Origin: an uncultured Bdellovibrio sp.
GTDB lineage: Bacteria; Bdellovibrionota; Bdellovibrionia; Bdellovibrionales; Bdellovibrionaceae
Direction: 5' to 3'
Assembly: GCF_946478835.1 (NCBI RefSeq)
Contig: NZ_CAMLDV010000036.1
Location: forward strand, 1 to 25,478
Length of the DNA: 25,478 bases
The notes under the pieces were generated by a model that worked only from the letters and a program-made list of their open reading frames with translations, was not told the origin of the DNA and did not search any database. This document shows, piece by piece, positions 14,115 to 21,620 of this stretch; positions within the stretch are counted from its first letter, which is position 1; each line of letters begins with the position of its first letter. Made by a program: the position numbers and the translations under genes.

Positions 14115-15632
14115 ATGAGCACCACCATGTTTGACGTGAAATACAAAGGTGATTTTATCAACGGACGTTTTGTTACCGTAACTAAAGGCGATGGCGAATT
14201 TAAAGACATCAGTCCTTCGGATTTAAACGACACTGTGATGACGGTGCCGTTTAAGCACGATCATATTGATGAAGCCTGTGTGGCGGCGAAAAAAGCGTAT
14301 CCGGCGTGGGCGACTCTTTCGATGAACGAAAGAAAAAATTATTTGATGCGCTTAAAAGAGCTTTTTGATGCGAATGCAGAACAAATGGCGCAAATCATTT
14401 CCCGCGACACCGGAAAACCAACCTGGGAAGCAATGACTGAAGCGAAGGCTTTGGGTGCGAAGATTGATATCACTCTGAATCACTCTTTGAATTTGGTGGC
14501 AGAAGAAAGAATTACGAATGCTCTTCCACAAGTCGACGGTGTGATTCGTCACCGCTCTCGTGGTGTGATGGCTGTTGTCGGACCTTTTAACTTCCCAGCG
14601 CATTTGCCAAATGGTCATATCATTCCAGCATTGATCGCGGGAAATACAGTTGTCTTTAAACCTTCTGAACAAACTCCGGCTGTCGGCCAATTTATGGCGG
14701 AACTCTTTGAAAGAGCGCAATTCCCACAAGGTGTTTTCAATCTTGTGCAAGGAGACGGTGCTGCTGGTGGACGTTTGGTTGCCAACGAACACGTTGATGG
14801 AATCCTTTTCACAGGTTCTTACGAAGTCGGACTTAAAATCAAACAAGAGACACTGACGCATTACTGGAAAATCTTGGCCCTTGAAATGGGCGGTAAGAAT
14901 GCCACTGTGGTGTGGGAAGATGCTGACATGGATAAGGCGATCTACGAAAGTTTGGTCGGCGCTTACATGACGGCAGGCCAACGCTGCTCTTGCACAAGCC
15001 GAATCATTCTTCATCCAAAAATCGCAGATGAGTTTACTGAAAGATTCTATCAAGCGGCTAAAAAACTTACGATCGGCCACTGGACGGAAAACACTTTCAT
15101 GGGAACGTTGATCAATGCAGCGGCGGTTGAAAAATACATCCGCTTCCAAGAGATCGCCAATCGTGAAAACTGTGAAAGCTTGATGCGGGGTAAATCTTTG
15201 GATTTGAAACACAAAGGTTACTATGTGACTCCAAGTATTCACTTGGTGAATAAGTTTGATCCAAACAGCGTTTACCAAAAATCAGAGATCTTTGGTCCAA
15301 ACGTTGCGATTTATCAAACAGACAACTGGGATCACGCGATGGAGATTGTGAACTCAACAGGTTATGGACTTGTGATGGCGCTTTTCTCTAAAAATAAAGC
15401 TCTTTATGAAGACGCTTTGTTTAAAGCACGCGTGGGCCTTTTGAACTGGAATCGCACAACAAACGGCGCAAGTTCTCGTTTGCCATTTGGCGGTTTTGGT
15501 AAATCAGGCAATGACCGTCCTTCAGCGCACTTTGCAATTCAATATTGCACAATGCCTGTGGCAAGCCTTGAAGATCCAACTCCTTTTGATCCGACAAAAA
15601 TCTTGCCGGGTATGAATTTGGATATGAAATAA
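14115..15632 (+). CDS. astD: Succinylglutamate semialdehyde dehydrogenase
   Basis: This NAD(P)-dependent aldehyde dehydrogenase of 505 residues oxidises N-succinylglutamate 5-semialdehyde to N-succinylglutamate in the AST route. Catalytic residues are in place: Asn159 (GPFNF), Glu257 (ALEMGGKN) and nucleophile Cys291 (GQRC). The NAD-binding FTGSYEVG lies at 232-239. AstD-like sequence (GQRCSCTSRI, and the RSRGVMAVVGPFNFPAHLPNGH stretch) distinguishes it from general aldehyde dehydrogenases. It carries an N-terminal extension of about 10 residues. GAGGAAG lies nine bases before the ATG, and the stop overlaps the mltG start as TAATG. Confidence 0.9.
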   Translation: MSTTMFDVKYKGDFINGRFVTVTKGDGEFKDISPSDLNDTVMTVPFKHDHIDEACVAAKKAYPAWATLSMNERKNYLMRLKELFDANAEQMAQIISRDTGKPTWEAMTEAKALGAKIDITLNHSLNLVAEERITNALPQVDGVIRHRSRGVMAVVGPFNFPAHLPNGHIIPALIAGNTVVFKPSEQTPAVGQFMAELFERAQFPQGVFNLVQGDGAAGGRLVANEHVDGILFTGSYEVGLKIKQETLTHYWKILALEMGGKNATVVWEDADMDKAIYESLVGAYMTAGQRCSCTSRIILHPKIADEFTERFYQAAKKLTIGHWTENTFMGTLINAAAVEKYIRFQEIANRENCESLMRGKSLDLKHKGYYVTPSIHLVNKFDPNSVYQKSEIFGPNVAIYQTDNWDHAMEIVNSTGYGLVMALFSKNKALYEDALFKARVGLLNWNRTTNGASSRLPFGGFGKSGNDRPSAHFAIQYCTMPVASLEDPTPFDPTKILPGMNLDMK

Positions 15633-16714
15633 TGAAGAAGACTTTTCTTGTTCTCATTCTAGCGGTGGTGGCGTTGCTGATATCTATCGGCGGCGGAGTT
15701 GCGTATTTAGGATATTCGTTCATGAATACGCGCCCTAGCGACATTGCCCAAGATGTGGTTTACGAAGTCACTCCAGGCAAAGGATTTAATTCCATCGCTA
15801 CGGAATTGGAACAAAGGGCCTTAATCAAAAATGCATTCTTCTTTTCGATGTATGCGCGTATTAAAGGGGATCGCTCGAAATTAAAAGTGGGCGAATACCT
15901 TTTACGCACAAACATGACGCCAAAAGAAGTTCTTGAGACAATCACTTCAGGAAAAAGCATCGCTCGCAGTTTCACTGTGAGCGAAGGCCTTAGCGTTTAT
16001 GAAATCGCGGACCTTTATCAAAAGCAGGGTTTTGGAACTTCCCAAGAATTTTTGTCATTGGTGCATGACCCGCAGCTCGTAAAAAGCCTGCTAGGTGAGA
16101 TGCAAGAAAGTTTAGAAGGGTATCTTTTTCCTGAAACTTACATGCTCACGAAATACACGGACACAAGAACTTTGATCTCAAATATGGTGAAGAGATTTTT
16201 GTACGTGTATAATGAGGTTTTGCCTCAAGCAAGTATTCAGGGCTGGCAACGTCATCAGGTGGTGACGCTCGCAAGTATTATTGAAAAAGAAACCGGTGCT
16301 CCAGAAGAGCGTCCAAAGATTTCTTCGGTTTTTCATAACCGTCTAATTAAAAAAATGCGTCTGCAAACAGATCCTACAGTGATCTATGGGAAAGCTGAAA
16401 AGACGGGGCATATTGAAATAAATATCACTCGCGCGGATCTGACAACGCCCACTCGCTACAACACCTATGTGATCTTTGGTTTGCCACCGGGTCCTATAGC
16501 GAACCCGGGAAGAGAAGCCTTGCTTGCCGCTTTAAAGCCGGAACACACGGATTACTTGTTCTTTGTGAGTCAAAATGATGGAACTCATGTCTTTTCTGAG
16601 GACTACCAAGGACACGAAAGAGCCGTTAAAAAGTTTCAATTAGATCGTAAAGCCCGCGAAGGCAAATCTTGGCGAGATCTCAAAAAGCGTGAGACCATGC
16701 CTGCTAAAAACTAA
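15632..16714 (+). CDS. mltG: MltG (YceG) endolytic murein transglycosylase
   Basis: This inner-membrane enzyme cuts nascent glycan strands of peptidoglycan and helps end their elongation. The 360-residue protein has a short N-terminal membrane anchor (about 5-28), a LysM-like region (about 45-130) and the YceG catalytic domain. The catalytic Glu218 sits in TLASIIEKETG, followed by SVFHNRL, MRLQTDPTVIYG, and PTRYNTYVIFGLPPGPIANPG, the near-universal family signature. It starts with a one-base overlap with astD and so shares the catabolic operon. The pairing of MltG with AST genes has no obvious biochemical logic and may be only genomic packing. Confidence 0.95.
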   Translation: MKKTFLVLILAVVALLISIGGGVAYLGYSFMNTRPSDIAQDVVYEVTPGKGFNSIATELEQRALIKNAFFFSMYARIKGDRSKLKVGEYLLRTNMTPKEVLETITSGKSIARSFTVSEGLSVYEIADLYQKQGFGTSQEFLSLVHDPQLVKSLLGEMQESLEGYLFPETYMLTKYTDTRTLISNMVKRFLYVYNEVLPQASIQGWQRHQVVTLASIIEKETGAPEERPKISSVFHNRLIKKMRLQTDPTVIYGKAEKTGHIEINITRADLTTPTRYNTYVIFGLPPGPIANPGREALLAALKPEHTDYLFFVSQNDGTHVFSEDYQGHERAVKKFQLDRKAREGKSWRDLKKRETMPAKN

Positions 16715-16741
16715 TCAGATTATTTTTAAGTAATGAACATT

Positions 16742-16764
16742 AGAGGGTCGCAAGTTGACCCTCT
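16742..16764. other. Inverted repeat over the hybrid kinase promoter
   Basis: AGAGGGTC (16742-16749) and GACCCTCT (16757-16764) form a perfect eight-pair stem with a seven-base loop. The right arm contains the TTGACC -35 box of the kinase promoter, so this could be a binding site for a regulator. As a terminator for mltG it would be poor, because no U-run follows on either strand. Confidence 0.4.
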
Positions 16765-16784
16765 TGCGTACGCTATTGTAACTT
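16755..16784 (+). promoter_or_regulatory. Promoter of the hybrid histidine kinase
   Basis: TTGACC (16755-16760) is followed by 18 bases and TAACTT (16779-16784). The ATG begins nine bases later at 16794 with no Shine-Dalgarno sequence, so the message would be leaderless or nearly so. The -10 is not strong. Confidence 0.4.
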
Positions 16785-16793
16785 GAAAATTAC

Positions 16794-18902
16794 ATGCCTC
16801 AAACGAGTCAAGGGTCCCTTGAATTAGAAATTCGTAGAATCGATCTTCTTTACCGGCAAAACATCGCGGGCCTGCTGGCCATTTTTGTAAACACCATGGC
16901 TTTTGTCTTTGTGACTTGGGGAACTCTGTCACCAAAGTTTCTCATACCTTGGTTTCTGATCCTCAATGCCTCAGCCTTCCTTCGTTTTTTCGCTTATTAC
17001 CGATGGCAAACAGCGCGCAGTAAAATTAAAAGCTTCGAGGAAACGCGGTTCTGGCTTTATTTTATTTGCGCATCGCTTGCGGTTTCCGGATTTGGTTGGG
17101 GAGCGATTGGTTTTATTGTTTCTGACGGAACTGTGATTCAAAAAGTTATCACGTCACTTTTGATCTCGTGTATGACGGCTGGAGCGATGATCACATATGT
17201 CTCATACAGAACAGCGATGAGTTGCGTGATCTTACCTGCCATGGGTTTATGGAGCATCGGCTTTCTAAAATCCAGCGGCGAGGACTTCAATCTCCTTATG
17301 GGAATTCTCGTTGGATTTTATGCTTTTCTGATGTTGATGATCGGAAAAAATCTGCATATCGCCGTTATGAATTCATTAAGCCTGGATGCGGAACTTCAAA
17401 AAAGTGAAGAACGTCTGCGTATGTCCATGGAGTCCTCTGAGGCTCTGACATGGGACTGGGATTTATTGGATGACCAATTTTATTGGGAAGGAAATATTAA
17501 TTTATTTCCTGAAGGCCAAGAAGAGCTGCGCCGTCTCTTAAAACCCTACGTGGATGCCGGTGGTGACGTCGATGCCGAGCACATTGTGCGTGACCGGTCG
17601 GGATTTTTTCATCACATCGCCCTTCGCGGAAAATTTCATCGTTTGTCAGACGGTCGTCCCTTCCGCTTTGCCGGAATCTGCTGGGATGTGACAGTTAAAA
17701 AGAACGAAGAGATCTTCCGCCGAGAAAGGGATCTGCACGAAGCCGCCAATCGCGCGAAATCCGTTTTTCTTGCAAATGCCAGTCACGAAATCAGAACTCC
17801 GTTAGCGGCGATTCTTGGTTTTTCAGAAGCTCTTTTAAGAAATCAATCTTTAACAGATCAAGCTCACAAAGACGTGCAGTCCATCTACCGTCAAAGTAAT
17901 TACATGGTGTCGCTTGTGAATGATCTTTTAGATCTTTCAAAGATTGAGACGAATCGTTTATACATTCAAAAAGCACCGATGAATCCAGTGCGTGAAATTG
18001 AAGACTCTATCTCAGTGATTCGCGGAACATTAGAAGCCAAAAAACTGAAGATGAATGTTGTATATGAATCTTTGATTCCAGAGCAGATTGAATCTGATTC
18101 TGTACGATTTAGACAAGTGTTGATCAATCTTCTTTCGAACGCCGTGAAATTCACCAGTGAAGGGACGATCACGGTCCGTGTGAGTTTTTCTTCAAACACG
18201 GACAATGTTGGATTCCTGGCAATTCAAGTTTCTGATACAGGTTTAGGAATGGATAAAACCACTCAAGGAAATCTCTTTAAGCCCTTTGTTCGCGGAGAAC
18301 ATCCTGAAATTCAGCGCGTGCAGGGTTCGGGATTAGGCCTGGCGTTATCTTTAAGCCTTATGAAAATGATGGATGGAGATTTGCAACTTATCTCTTCAAA
18401 AATTGGTGAGGGAACTACTTTTGAAATGCGCTTAAATGTGGGGTCTGTTTCTGAGCTAAAGCTTATTCCTATCGACAAATCTAAAATGCTTCCTCCAGAA
18501 AAACTGAAACTTGATCAGGAAAGCCATTTTCTTAAAGGCCGTCGGGTTCTTGTTGTCGACGACTCCATGGACTTGTGTGCTTTGATGAAAAGATATTTAT
18601 CTCGAGAGGGAGCCGAAGTAGAGACCTCTGAAAATGGAGCGGAAGCCGTTGAGCGAGCTCTTGCAAAACCTTTTGATATTATTTTGATGGATATAAAAAT
18701 GCCGGTGATGGACGGCTACAAAGCCACGGCTCTTTTACGGGAAAAGGGTTATAAAAATCCTATCATCGCCTTAACTGCACAAGCCAGCGTGGATGGTCAG
18801 CAAAAATCCTTTGAGATGGGATTTGATGGGTACTTAAGTAAACCTGTCGATATGGTTTTGCTAGGGGAAATTCTTCGCAATAAAGCTGAATTTGCAACCT
18901 AA
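16794..18902 (+). CDS. Membrane hybrid sensor histidine kinase with receiver domain
   Basis: This 702-residue protein starts with a membrane sensor region of about six helices (residues 25-190). A linker and a PAS-like region follow (about 205-300, ending GRPFRFAGICWDVT). The HisKA domain has phospho-acceptor His331 (SHEIRTPL), and the HATPase domain has N-box Asn449, DTGLGM (481-486) and GSGLGLAL (511-518). The C-terminal receiver has acidic pocket Asp589-Asp590, phospho-acceptor Asp633 (LMDIKMP), Thr661 and Lys683. It therefore can pass phosphate from His331 to Asp633. No output domain is present, so it must signal to another protein. Its stop overlaps a convergent gene by four bases. The sensed signal is unknown. 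Confidence 0.92.
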   Translation: MPQTSQGSLELEIRRIDLLYRQNIAGLLAIFVNTMAFVFVTWGTLSPKFLIPWFLILNASAFLRFFAYYRWQTARSKIKSFEETRFWLYFICASLAVSGFGWGAIGFIVSDGTVIQKVITSLLISCMTAGAMITYVSYRTAMSCVILPAMGLWSIGFLKSSGEDFNLLMGILVGFYAFLMLMIGKNLHIAVMNSLSLDAELQKSEERLRMSMESSEALTWDWDLLDDQFYWEGNINLFPEGQEELRRLLKPYVDAGGDVDAEHIVRDRSGFFHHIALRGKFHRLSDGRPFRFAGICWDVTVKKNEEIFRRERDLHEAANRAKSVFLANASHEIRTPLAAILGFSEALLRNQSLTDQAHKDVQSIYRQSNYMVSLVNDLLDLSKIETNRLYIQKAPMNPVREIEDSISVIRGTLEAKKLKMNVVYESLIPEQIESDSVRFRQVLINLLSNAVKFTSEGTITVRVSFSSNTDNVGFLAIQVSDTGLGMDKTTQGNLFKPFVRGEHPEIQRVQGSGLGLALSLSLMKMMDGDLQLISSKIGEGTTFEMRLNVGSVSELKLIPIDKSKMLPPEKLKLDQESHFLKGRRVLVVDDSMDLCALMKRYLSREGAEVETSENGAEAVERALAKPFDIILMDIKMPVMDGYKATALLREKGYKNPIIALTAQASVDGQQKSFEMGFDGYLSKPVDMVLLGEILRNKAEFAT

Positions 18903-19390
18903 GGGGAGTATCCCTCAGGTGCTGTCATGCGATCGAAAGTTTTGGTTGCAGGGTTGAACTTAAAAATATTCAATCGAGGAACCATCTGTTCATCATAAGT
19001 GGGTGCGACGATTTCAAGGACGCCGTCTTTGTCCACATCGGTAATAGCCAAGTTCGTAGCATTTCCCTGCAAAAGGAAATAACCGTCGCGGGTTTCAAAA
19101 AGTGGAAGTTTGGTCATCAAAATCAAAGAACCGTTTTCTTCCTGACTGTAAACTTCAAGACTGAGGCCGCTTTTGTTTTTTATCTTTAAAACAGTTACGC
19201 GAGGGCCTGATGCCGAAAGGTTCCCATTGGCTTTAGCAATGATTTCGCGATCCTCGATGAGGACGGCTTCTTTGATTTTAGTGCGCAGTGAAGGAACGAC
19301 GGCGACCGTGACTAGAGTCATTGCTACTAGGCCTAAAAGGCCCATGAGCGCTAGTTCCGTCTTTTTAAAAGTTGAATCCGATGTGGTCAT
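18899..19390 (-). CDS. Membrane-anchored protein with an FG-GAP-like repeat
   Basis: This 163-residue protein has one N-terminal helix (about 12-33) that anchors a periplasmic or outer domain. Near the C-terminus a Ca-binding style loop, ITDVDKDGVLEIV, is like those in FG-GAP/VCBS propeller repeats. It is followed by NIFKFNPATKTF, a typical end of such a blade, so it may be a single blade or a remnant. I chose the ATG at 19388-19390 over a TTG six bases upstream. Neither has a clear ribosome-binding site. It converges on the hybrid kinase gene, overlapping by four bases. I cannot assign a function. Confidence 0.6.
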   Translation of the reverse strand: MTTSDSTFKKTELALMGLLGLVAMTLVTVAVVPSLRTKIKEAVLIEDREIIAKANGNLSASGPRVTVLKIKNKSGLSLEVYSQEENGSLILMTKLPLFETRDGYFLLQGNATNLAITDVDKDGVLEIVAPTYDEQMVPRLNIFKFNPATKTFDRMTAPEGYSP

Positions 19391-19414
19391 GTTCAAAGTC
19401 TGCCATAAAATTCA

Positions 19415-19444
19415 TTGAATGAAAAAGCAGAAAAGGCATAAGAT
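19415..19444 (+). promoter_or_regulatory. Candidate promoter of the aspartokinase gene
   Basis: TTGAAT (19415-19420) is followed by 18 bases and TAAGAT (19439-19444). A palindrome, AGGCAT-AAG-ATGCCT (19434-19448), lies across the -10 and could be an operator. AGGAG lies five bases before the GTG start. Confidence 0.4.
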
Positions 19445-19479
19445 GCCTAGGAAGTCAGGCCTTTGACCGAGGAGTTTTT

Positions 19480-20862
19480 GTGGCACAACTGGTTGTTTCA
19501 AAATTTGGTGGAACGTCAATGGGAGACGCGGAGTGCATGCTTCGCAGTGCGGAGGTCAGCCATCGTCAGGGATCAAGCCTCATCGCGGTTTCGGCAACTT
19601 CAGGAACTACGAATGACTTGATCGCCTTGGGTAAAACGGCGGAGTCTCAACCCTGGCCGGAAGCTGAAAAGATCATCACAAAAATCCTCGATAAACATGA
19701 AAAAATCGCACGCGATCTCGCGATTTCATCTCACGCTCAAGAGCGACTGGAAATTCTGTTTGAAGAAATGAACTCTTTGGCAAAAGGCGTTCACCTTCTT
19801 CGTGATTGCTCCGTAAAGGCTATGGACACCCTGATGAGTCTCGGTGAAAGAATGTCTTCTGTTCTTTTCACTGAAGCGATGGCGAAGGTTCTGCAAAAGT
19901 ACAATTCTAAAAAAACGGCGGAGCTTTTTGACGTGCGCACGGTTCTTCGCACAGATGATTCTTTCGGAAAAGCAAAACCACTGACTTCAGAAATTTCAAA
20001 ACTGTGCTCTGAAAATTTAGGATTTTTGCGTGATCATAAAAAAGTGGTCGTGACTCAAGGTTATATCGGCATGACTGATGAAGGCATGACGACAACCCTG
20101 GGCCGCGGAGGCAGCGACTACTCTGCTGCGATCTTGGCTGAAGGTGTTTCCGCTGACGTTCTTGAAATTTGGACGGATGTTGCCGGAATTGCGACGACAG
20201 ATCCTCGCTTATGTTCAAAAGCGAAACCCATCAGCGAAATTTCTTTTAAAGAAGCGTCAGAGCTTGCAACTTTCGGAGCAAAAGTTTTGCATCCAGCAAC
20301 ACTTTTGCCAGCGATTCGTAAAAACATTCCGGTTTTTGTGGGATCAAGTTTTGATGCCGAAGCCAAAGGCACATGGGTTCGTAAGGACGTCGAGGATCAT
20401 CCACTTATTCGTGCGATGGCCTTAAGAAAAAAACAAGTGCTTGTGACTCTTTCAACTCCCGAAATGCTTCACGCACATGGTTTCTTGTTCCAAATTTTTA
20501 AAGTTTTTAACGATCACAAGGTTAGTATCGATGCGATCACAACATCTGAAATTTCAGTCAGTGTGACGTTGGATGACTCTACACTGGTGAATAAAAAATT
20601 GATTTCAGATCTTTCGCAATTTGCAGACGTGCAAGTGGAAGACAACTTGGCGTTGATCTCCTTGATTGGAAACAACATCAATCACACGGCGGGCTTGGGA
20701 AAACATATCTTTGAAGCTATTTCAGACATCAATGTGCGCATGATCTGCTTAGGAGCCAGCAAGCACAACTTCTGCTTCCTTGTCAGTGAAGAGCAAGGCC
20801 CCGAAACGATTCGTCGTCTGCATGAAACCTTCATCGAAGCAGGTCCGGAAGAAATGGGTTAA
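19480..20862 (+). CDS. lysC: Aspartate kinase
   Basis: This enzyme phosphorylates aspartate, the first step to lysine/diaminopimelate, threonine and methionine. The 460-residue monofunctional protein has the amino-acid kinase domain (about 1-280) with KFGGTS (8-13), SGTTNDLI, GYIGMTDEGMTTTLGRGGSDY and the FKEASELATFGAKVLHP stretch. Two ACT regulatory domains follow (about 310-455). It looks like the LysC type III form of E. coli. The start is GTG (19480-19482) with AGGAG five bases upstream. No homoserine dehydrogenase domain follows. It stands alone, with a candidate promoter upstream and a hairpin immediately downstream. ACT domains suggest feedback by lysine or threonine. Confidence 0.93.
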   Translation: MAQLVVSKFGGTSMGDAECMLRSAEVSHRQGSSLIAVSATSGTTNDLIALGKTAESQPWPEAEKIITKILDKHEKIARDLAISSHAQERLEILFEEMNSLAKGVHLLRDCSVKAMDTLMSLGERMSSVLFTEAMAKVLQKYNSKKTAELFDVRTVLRTDDSFGKAKPLTSEISKLCSENLGFLRDHKKVVVTQGYIGMTDEGMTTTLGRGGSDYSAAILAEGVSADVLEIWTDVAGIATTDPRLCSKAKPISEISFKEASELATFGAKVLHPATLLPAIRKNIPVFVGSSFDAEAKGTWVRKDVEDHPLIRAMALRKKQVLVTLSTPEMLHAHGFLFQIFKVFNDHKVSIDAITTSEISVSVTLDDSTLVNKKLISDLSQFADVQVEDNLALISLIGNNINHTAGLGKHIFEAISDINVRMICLGASKHNFCFLVSEEQGPETIRRLHETFIEAGPEEMG

Positions 20863-20863
20863 G

Positions 20864-20886
20864 AAAAAGGTACCAGGTACCTTTTT
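20864..20886 (+). terminator. Palindromic terminator after lysC
   Basis: AAAAAGGTACC and GGTACCTTTTT flank one A as a perfect 11-base inverted repeat immediately after the stop codon. It can fold as a nine-pair stem with a five-base loop and ends in five U. It works on both strands in principle. The doubled KpnI-like core suggests it may belong to a dispersed repeat family. Confidence 0.6.
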
Positions 20887-20900
20887 CCCTTGAGGAATTT

Positions 20901-21497
20901 ATGAATAAAGAAGAATTTTATCAGCTCCTGGAATCCCGCAAATCTATTCGTAAATACAAACCGGATGCTGTTCCAAAAGAAGTGATCGAAAAAATTTTGA
21001 TGGCGGGAATGCACGCGCCGTCGGGAAAGAATCGTCAAAACTGGCGCTTCTTTGTTGTGACAGGTGAAAAGCGCGAAGAGTATTTGAAGTATTCGCAAAA
21101 ATCCTGGCTCGGCATCAAAGACATTTTGTCACAAAGATTAAAACCTTCTTTGTATCAATTCACCGAAAGATTTTTTTATACTTTAGGTGACGCGCCCGTG
21201 ATTATTTTCGCCTATTCACACAACGACAATGAAGAGCGCTATCACACCAGCATCGGTTCTGTGTATATGGCTGTGGAAAACATGAATCTCGCATGTCTTG
21301 TGGAGGGTTTAGGCTCGTGCACGATGGGTGCACCACTAGAAATCAAAGAAGAAGTGGATAAGTTTTTAGGTGTGGATAAACTTCCGGAATACCAAAAAGG
21401 CGAACTCGAACTTCTCTGCGCGATGGTGTGTGGATATCCCGATCACAATCCGCCGAAGGCCCCCAGACAGCTTGAGGGCCGCGTGACGTGGCTCTAA
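20901..21497 (+). CDS. Nitroreductase family flavoprotein
   Basis: This 198-residue FMN-dependent oxidoreductase has the N-terminal ESRKSIRKY motif (11-19), where Arg13, Ser15 and Arg17 bind FMN phosphate. SGKNRQNWRFFVV lies at 42-54. The EGLGSCTMGAP segment (about 135-145) is the second half of the flavin site. Such enzymes reduce nitro groups, quinones or flavins with NAD(P)H, but the substrate cannot be read from sequence. The ATG has GAGG five bases upstream. It follows the lysC terminator by 14 bases and so could have read-through expression only. Confidence 0.88.
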   Translation: MNKEEFYQLLESRKSIRKYKPDAVPKEVIEKILMAGMHAPSGKNRQNWRFFVVTGEKREEYLKYSQKSWLGIKDILSQRLKPSLYQFTERFFYTLGDAPVIIFAYSHNDNEERYHTSIGSVYMAVENMNLACLVEGLGSCTMGAPLEIKEEVDKFLGVDKLPEYQKGELELLCAMVCGYPDHNPPKAPRQLEGRVTWL

Positions 21498-21511
21498 TGT
21501 GAGAGAGGTTT

Positions 21512-21541
21512 TTGCGCCAGATCGAATACATTCGTTATAAT
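21512..21541 (+). promoter_or_regulatory. TATAAT promoter between the nitroreductase gene and dus
   Basis: TTGCGC (21512-21517) is followed by 18 bases and a perfect TATAAT (21536-21541). A terminator-like hairpin lies just downstream (21559-21591), so a transcript from here may be short, attenuated, or a small RNA, rather than simply feeding dus. Confidence 0.4.
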
Positions 21542-21558
21542 TCCTAAGCCCATGAAAT

Positions 21559-21591
21559 AAGGTCAGTTTTTATAAACTCCAGTACCTTTTT
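21559..21591 (+). terminator. Interrupted hairpin with U-run before dus
   Basis: AAGGT (21559-21563) pairs with ACCTT (21584-21588), and AGTTT with AAACT (21565-21569 and 21574-21578), separated by a one-by-five internal loop. The outer arm runs into five U (21587-21591). It could end nitroreductase transcription or attenuate the TATAAT transcript. Confidence 0.35.
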
Positions 21592-21620
21592 CATTACGTT
21601 TTTGTTATATCCTTGCGCCT

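Noticed and set aside
14352..15278. Minus-strand open frame of 308 codons opposite astD
   Set aside because: Antisense to a well-supported dehydrogenase, rich in His, Phe and Ser without any domain pattern.
16742..16764. Rho-independent terminator for mltG
   Set aside because: The stem is good, but no U-run follows on either strand, so an operator or unclassified hairpin is preferred.
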